Shown here in pieces: positions 60,823 to 64,000 of a stretch of DNA of 64,000 bases. The notes beneath the pieces are model-generated. The model saw nothing but the letters and a program-made list of their open reading frames with translations, did not search any database and was not told the DNA's origin. The first letter of the stretch is position 1, and every line of letters starts with the position of its first letter. The DNA lies in assembly GCF_000230555.1 (NCBI RefSeq), contig NC_016078.1, positions 868,001 to 932,000 on the forward strand. The letters run 5' to 3'. The position numbers were made by a program, and so were the translations under genes. The stretch comes from Pelagibacterium halotolerans B2 (lineage in GTDB: Bacteria; Pseudomonadota; Alphaproteobacteria; Rhizobiales; Devosiaceae).

Positions 60823-62165
60823 TGGCCTTCCTCGATTTTTTTAAAAGAAAGAAGCTGCAACCTGCCGCGCCAACGCGCGGGGGTTGGTTTCCGCTTGTCA
60901 AAGAACCTTGGGCAGGCGCATGGCAGCACAATCGCGAATTGACCCGCGATGAATTGCTTACGCAACACGCGGTCTATTCATGCATATCGCTGGTCGCGAA
61001 CGATATATCCAAATTAGAAATTGATCTGAAACGTCGCGACGAGAACGGGACTTATGTCCGCGTCGATGACCACCCTGTTTTTGGGCTGGTCCTGAAACGT
61101 CCGAACAAATTTCAGAATAGAATCCAGTTTGTGCAGAACTGGCTCCACTCGCTTCTGTCATCTGGCAACTGCTATGTGCTCAAAACCCGAGATAAGCGGG
61201 GCGTGGTCAATGGTCTTTATGTCCTAGACGTTGCACGAGTTGAAACGCTTGTTCATGAGCAAACCGGCGAGGTCTTCTATCGCTTACAAACGGACTCCCT
61301 TGCCGGGATCAACGCCAGCGAAGGCCAGACGGTCACGGTCCCGGCGTCCGAAATTTTGCATGACCGGATCAATGCTTTTTATCATCCGCTCATTGGCATC
61401 AGCCCACTGGCAGCGGCCAGTTTGCCGATTTTGTTGGGCCGTGAAGCGCAAACAGCCGCGACCAACTTCAATAGAAACAGCGGACGGCCATCGGGAATTT
61501 TGACGGCTCCCGGCGCGATTTCAGATGAGACGGTAGAACAAATCCGCCAGCACTGGTCCGATAATTATGGCGGAAATAACGCGGGTCGCGTGGCCGTCAT
61601 GGCAGATGGCCTAACTTATCAGCCCTTCCAATCAGTCCCTGCCAGCGATGCTCAATTGCTACAGCAACTCAATTGGACTGCCGCAACTGTAGCGAGTGTT
61701 TTCCACGTGCCTGGCCATATGATCGGGGTGGGCGAAACCCCAAGCTACGACAACATAAATGCTCTCAACGAGCAGTACTATTCCCAGACCCTTCAAAGTC
61801 TGATCGAACAGATCGAATTGCTTTTGACCGAAGGTTTGAAGCTCCCCACCGGCCTTGTCGTTTCGTTCAATTTAGACGGCCTGTTGCGTATGGACGAGCT
61901 TTCGTTGGTCGAAAGCGAAAAGGTGGCCGTAGGCGCAGGGATCAAATCGATCAATGAGTCCCGCGCTAGGCTTGGTTTGCCGCCAAAGGCAGGTGGCGAT
62001 GACCTCTACTTGCAACAGCAATATTTCAGCCTTGAAGCCTTGCAGAGACGCAATGGCCTTGCCGACCCTTTCAACACCGGCAACGGCACAAAGACACAAC
62101 TCAACCTCTGGCAACTGGAAGCGGAGATAGCAGAACTAAAAAAGGAAAATAGAAATGCAGCATAA
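60822..62165 (+). CDS. Phage portal protein (HK97 family)
   Basis: 447 aa. Opening AFLDFFKRKKLQPAAPTRGG, then HAVYSCISLVANDISKLEID, DDHPVFGLVLKRPNKFQNRI, GISPLAAASLPILLGREAQT and VFHVPGHMIGVGETPSYDN (the HK97-portal FgvPp.ll motif region), with a C-terminal coiled coil QLEAEIAELKKE. Portals form the dodecameric DNA gate in a capsid vertex. Usually terminase precedes it; here the capsid gene does, so the order is inverted relative to typical HK97 phages. Confidence 0.9.
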   Translation: MAFLDFFKRKKLQPAAPTRGGWFPLVKEPWAGAWQHNRELTRDELLTQHAVYSCISLVANDISKLEIDLKRRDENGTYVRVDDHPVFGLVLKRPNKFQNRIQFVQNWLHSLLSSGNCYVLKTRDKRGVVNGLYVLDVARVETLVHEQTGEVFYRLQTDSLAGINASEGQTVTVPASEILHDRINAFYHPLIGISPLAAASLPILLGREAQTAATNFNRNSGRPSGILTAPGAISDETVEQIRQHWSDNYGGNNAGRVAVMADGLTYQPFQSVPASDAQLLQQLNWTAATVASVFHVPGHMIGVGETPSYDNINALNEQYYSQTLQSLIEQIELLLTEGLKLPTGLVVSFNLDGLLRMDELSLVESEKVAVGAGIKSINESRARLGLPPKAGGDDLYLQQQYFSLEALQRRNGLADPFNTGNGTKTQLNLWQLEAEIAELKKENRNAA

Positions 62166-62499
62166 AAACCCAGATAACGCCGTTTTGGCCACGGTCATGG
62201 CCGAAGTGGTCGAGGCCATCGAGGCGGCTTTAAAACGAACCAACGACCGCATCTCAGCCCTCGAAAAGTCCGGCGGATTTACCGTTTTAGACGATATCGA
62301 TTTTTCGATCACGCCAGCGCCGAACACCTTCGCAAAATATCGCGGGGGCCTTTGGCGGTTTGCCGATGGCGAGTGGCGCGTGGTCGCCAACGGTATTGAA
62401 ACCGTGCAAATCGAGGAAACACCAGCCGGGGCGAAACTGACTCTGGAAAAGAGCGATGGCGGACGAGTCCACCAGAACCTGACTTTTTCCAAGCACTGA
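62155..62499 (+). CDS. Small putative head/phage protein
   Basis: 114 aa overlapping the portal end by 11 nt. N-terminal coiled coil (MAEVVEAIEAALKRTNDRIS) and a C-terminal beta-rich part with GGLWRFADGEWRVVANGIE. No family recognised with confidence; position suggests a head-related or regulatory role. Confidence 0.6.
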   Translation: MQHKNPDNAVLATVMAEVVEAIEAALKRTNDRISALEKSGGFTVLDDIDFSITPAPNTFAKYRGGLWRFADGEWRVVANGIETVQIEETPAGAKLTLEKSDGGRVHQNLTFSKH

Positions 62500-62506
62500 G
62501 GCCGCG

Positions 62507-62863
62507 ATGAAACCTAGAAAAGAAAGATTGGGAACACACGCGACCCAGTGGCGGTGGGCTTACCTCGATAAGCGCTTTTACATGAAGCGCGACCCTGAAA
62601 TTGCGGCCACCAGACAGCAGTTTAATGACGCATATTTTTTATGGGAAGACCCCCAAGAAACCGATCCCGCTGGCGTGATCGAAGGGCGCTTCGAGCTACA
62701 GATTGAGCGGCGTGGTTTTTATCCAGACAAGCCCTCGGGAATGATCACGGTAGAGGGCCAGCGCGTTCTCAATGTCCCGATCACGCGGGCCGAACGGAAT
62801 AGAAAGCTGTTTGAAGCGCGCCGGGAGAAGGTGGCGGAAGCTGCACAATTTAGGGAAGTATAG
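62507..62863 (+). CDS. Small putative phage protein
   Basis: 118 aa, basic, beginning MKPRKERLGTHATQWRWAYL. No recognised domain. Only 7 bp after the previous gene, so co-transcribed with capsid and portal; a head-tail adaptor or DNA-binding role is possible but unsupported by motif. Confidence 0.6.
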   Translation: MKPRKERLGTHATQWRWAYLDKRFYMKRDPEIAATRQQFNDAYFLWEDPQETDPAGVIEGRFELQIERRGFYPDKPSGMITVEGQRVLNVPITRAERNRKLFEARREKVAEAAQFREV

Positions 62864-62925
62864 AATATGCGCTACGGATCCCTTGGGTGCTGAGCAATAT
62901 CCGGGGCAGGGCAGGAGCTAGGGCT

Positions 62926-63474
62926 ATGGACTACTATGATGAAGGCGGGCACGTAAAAGATACCTTCGCCTATTTTGGTCGGGCCTATTTTATGGCGAAC
63001 GCATTTGAGGCGGGGCTCGCTATTGCCTCAATGATTTTAGGTTTTCTAGCCGAAGAAAAAGCGAAGCTAGCCAGTGGTGAGCGTAAGGAGTTTGATCAGG
63101 ACCAGTACGAAAAGGACTTTGACGCTTACATGGCAAGGCAGCATGCCCAAACGCTTGGCAATCTCATCAAGAACGTTAGCCGCTTTCCAGCTTTGGGGAA
63201 TGACTTTCTGTCCTTGCTGCCAGAGGTAAAGGCAAAGAGGGATTTCCTCGCGCACCATTTCTTTCGAGTGCGAGCCGTGCCGTTTGCCTCGCGTCATGGC
63301 CGCGACCGAATGATTCAGGAACTCAGGGATATGGAGGAAATTTTTGAAAGGGCAGACAGCATGCTCACAAAGCTAATGAAGCCGCATTACCTGGAGATTG
63401 GCTTAGATGAGTCGAGGTCCAGAGCCATACAGGCGACCTTGCTTCGTGAGTATGCGGAGTCAAATGAGCGCTAG
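62926..63474 (+). CDS. HEPN-like hypothetical protein (cargo)
   Basis: 182 aa from ATG 62926 with AGGAG nine bases upstream. All-helical prediction by eye; a central RDFLAHH (Arg105-x4-His110) fits the R-x(4-6)-H motif of HEPN ribonucleases, preceded by LIKNVSRFPALGNDFLSLLP and followed by a long helix IQELRDMEEIFERADSMLTK. It is the last gene before attR, the usual cargo position in satellites, and could act in defence or abortive infection; this is inference. Confidence 0.6.
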   Translation: MDYYDEGGHVKDTFAYFGRAYFMANAFEAGLAIASMILGFLAEEKAKLASGERKEFDQDQYEKDFDAYMARQHAQTLGNLIKNVSRFPALGNDFLSLLPEVKAKRDFLAHHFFRVRAVPFASRHGRDRMIQELRDMEEIFERADSMLTKLMKPHYLEIGLDESRSRAIQATLLREYAESNER

Positions 63475-63490
63475 CGATGGATGGATTGAC

Positions 63491-63507
63491 GTGTCGCGGG
63501 CGTGTCG
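63491..63507. promoter_or_regulatory. Candidate integrase arm-type sites near attR
   Basis: TGTCGC at 63491 and 63502 (11-bp spacing), with inverted GCGACA copies at 63572 and 63580. They mirror the phased TGTCGC triplet near attL at 52108-52134. Confidence 0.5.
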
Positions 63508-63627
63508 CTCTCCGCTCCCTCCGTCCATTACGATTCCATACAAATCAATGACTTAGCGGCTCACTAATTCCGCGACATAGCGACATGATTTGATGGCTCG
63601 AAGTCGGAAAAAGGTAATGAAATCAAG

Positions 63628-63675
63628 TGGCTGGGGAACCTGGATTCGAACCAGGACTAACGGAGTCAGAGTCCG
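63628..63675. repeat. attR: integration site inside tRNA-Gln
   Basis: 48 bases identical to attL (52023-52070). It forms the 3' part of the intact tRNA-Gln, so integration restores a functional tRNA. Confidence 0.93.
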
Positions 63676-63701
63676 TGGGTCTACCGTTAACCTATTCCCC
63701 A
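63628..63701 (-). tRNA. tRNA-Gln (anticodon CTG)
   Basis: 74 nt with encoded CCA. Acceptor TGGGGAA/TTCCCCA with discriminator G, anticodon stem ACGGA/TCCGT around loop CTCTGAC giving anticodon CTG, T-arm CCTGG-TTCGAAT-CCAGG. It is the attachment target of the mobile element, whose attR supplies its 3' part. Confidence 0.95.
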
Positions 63702-63848
63702 GCAGAGGCGGCTGGCCGCGCGTTTCGCTCCGGGCGGAGCCGAAGGAAGTGGCGCCTGTTTAGCGGCACATGAGGGTGATTTCAAGCCCGCAATTTCACT
63801 TCTTTGTCACAAGTGTCGGTGCAATGGCCGGACGCCGGTTTGCCTGCG

Positions 63849-64000
63849 CTAATGGGTAACGGGAGCGCGCCAGGCGATGGCGCGGCCGGGGCTGTAACAT
63901 CCCAGTGCGACAGTATTGGAATAATTGCCCGAGACGATCTGCACCTGGCCGTTGCCGCAATCGCCGACCACCACGCCCACATGATTGGCCATGACCATGA
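63849..64000 (-). CDS. C-terminal end of a CHAP/TIGR02594-like protein (5' beyond window)
   Basis: The last ~50 codons on the minus strand read MVMANHVGVVVGDCGNGQVQ, then IVSGNYSNTVALGCYSPGRA and end IAWRAPVTH before TAG. The HVGVVVG - IVSGN - IAWR pattern matches the C-terminus of CHAP-like (TIGR02594) peptidoglycan amidase/endopeptidase domains with their catalytic His. The N-terminus is outside the window. Confidence 0.6.
   Translation of the reverse strand, partial: MVMANHVGVVVGDCGNGQVQIVSGNYSNTVALGCYSPGRAIAWRAPVTH

Larger units (their letters stand above)
52023..63675. mobile_element. Integrated ~11.65-kb satellite-like element in tRNA-Gln
   Basis: The element is bounded by a perfect 48-bp direct repeat that includes the 3' part of tRNA-Gln(CUG): attL 52023-52070 and attR 63628-63675. 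In between are a tyrosine integrase, AlpA/Xis-like protein, DUF7007-like protein, Toprim primase/helicase with iteron-like repeats, DUF4145 protein, small genes, a divergent repressor-type switch, HNH/NUMOD4 protein, HK97-type capsid and portal, two short putative head genes and a HEPN-like protein. Base composition is clearly more AT-rich than the flanks. No terminase, protease, tail, lysis or conjugation gene is present. Size and content suggest a capsid-encoding phage satellite; a decayed prophage is the alternative. Confidence 0.85.

Overview
The window is a high-GC alphaproteobacterial chromosome segment. The aerobic cobalamin cluster, a BigR-type sulfur operon, a YejABEF peptide importer, sulfolipid synthase, Tat-exported TRAP binding protein and REP-like GAAAAAGTGG palindromes fit Hyphomicrobiales, plausibly a Devosia/Pelagibacterium-like lineage. 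That placement is inference; there is no rRNA in the window.

Layout. 1-392: tail of an Atm1-like ABC exporter. 423-5605: PadR-controlled RND efflux operon. 5747-7764: L-lactate dehydrogenase translationally coupled to nadC. 7860-8006: a small membrane protein. 8212-10338: a PAS-GGDEF-EAL protein. 10340-17488: yejBEFA followed by a DadA-like oxidoreductase. 17584-23061: a cache-domain two-component system next to a TRAP transporter whose binding protein and permeases converge; both TRAP transcription units carry the same 16-bp motif upstream. 23194-25973: PAP2 phosphatase and a membrane diguanylate cyclase. 26088-30265: persulfide/sulfite operon (persulfide dioxygenase-like hydrolase, BigR repressor, two YeeE/YedE half-transporters, a DUF442 protein, SulP permease), in which the second YeeE gene has an in-frame stop. 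30249-36527: cobFGHIJLM, with cobK absent from its usual place. 36718-39243: carboxy(nor)spermidine decarboxylase and dehydrogenase. 39491-45637: IclR regulator, gamma-glutamyltranspeptidase, DHA2 efflux pump, sulfolipid synthase. 45713-51789: a very glycine-rich autotransporter, a cupredoxin and a GT2 glycosyltransferase; the first two share an 18-bp upstream motif.

52023-63675 is a mobile element of about 11.65 kb integrated in the 3' end of tRNA-Gln(CUG), bounded by a perfect 48-bp direct repeat. It is visibly more AT-rich than its flanks. It encodes a tyrosine integrase, an AlpA/Xis-like protein, a DUF7007-like protein, a Toprim-plus-P-loop primase/helicase followed by iteron-like repeats, a DUF4145 protein, short genes, a divergent repressor-type control region, an HNH/NUMOD4 protein, an HK97-type major capsid protein, an HK97-type portal, two short putative head genes and a HEPN-like protein. 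No terminase, prohead protease, tail or lysis gene is visible. The size and content resemble a capsid-encoding phage satellite more than a complete prophage. This is the most interesting system in the window.

The right edge carries the C-terminus of a probable CHAP/TIGR02594-like cell-wall hydrolase.
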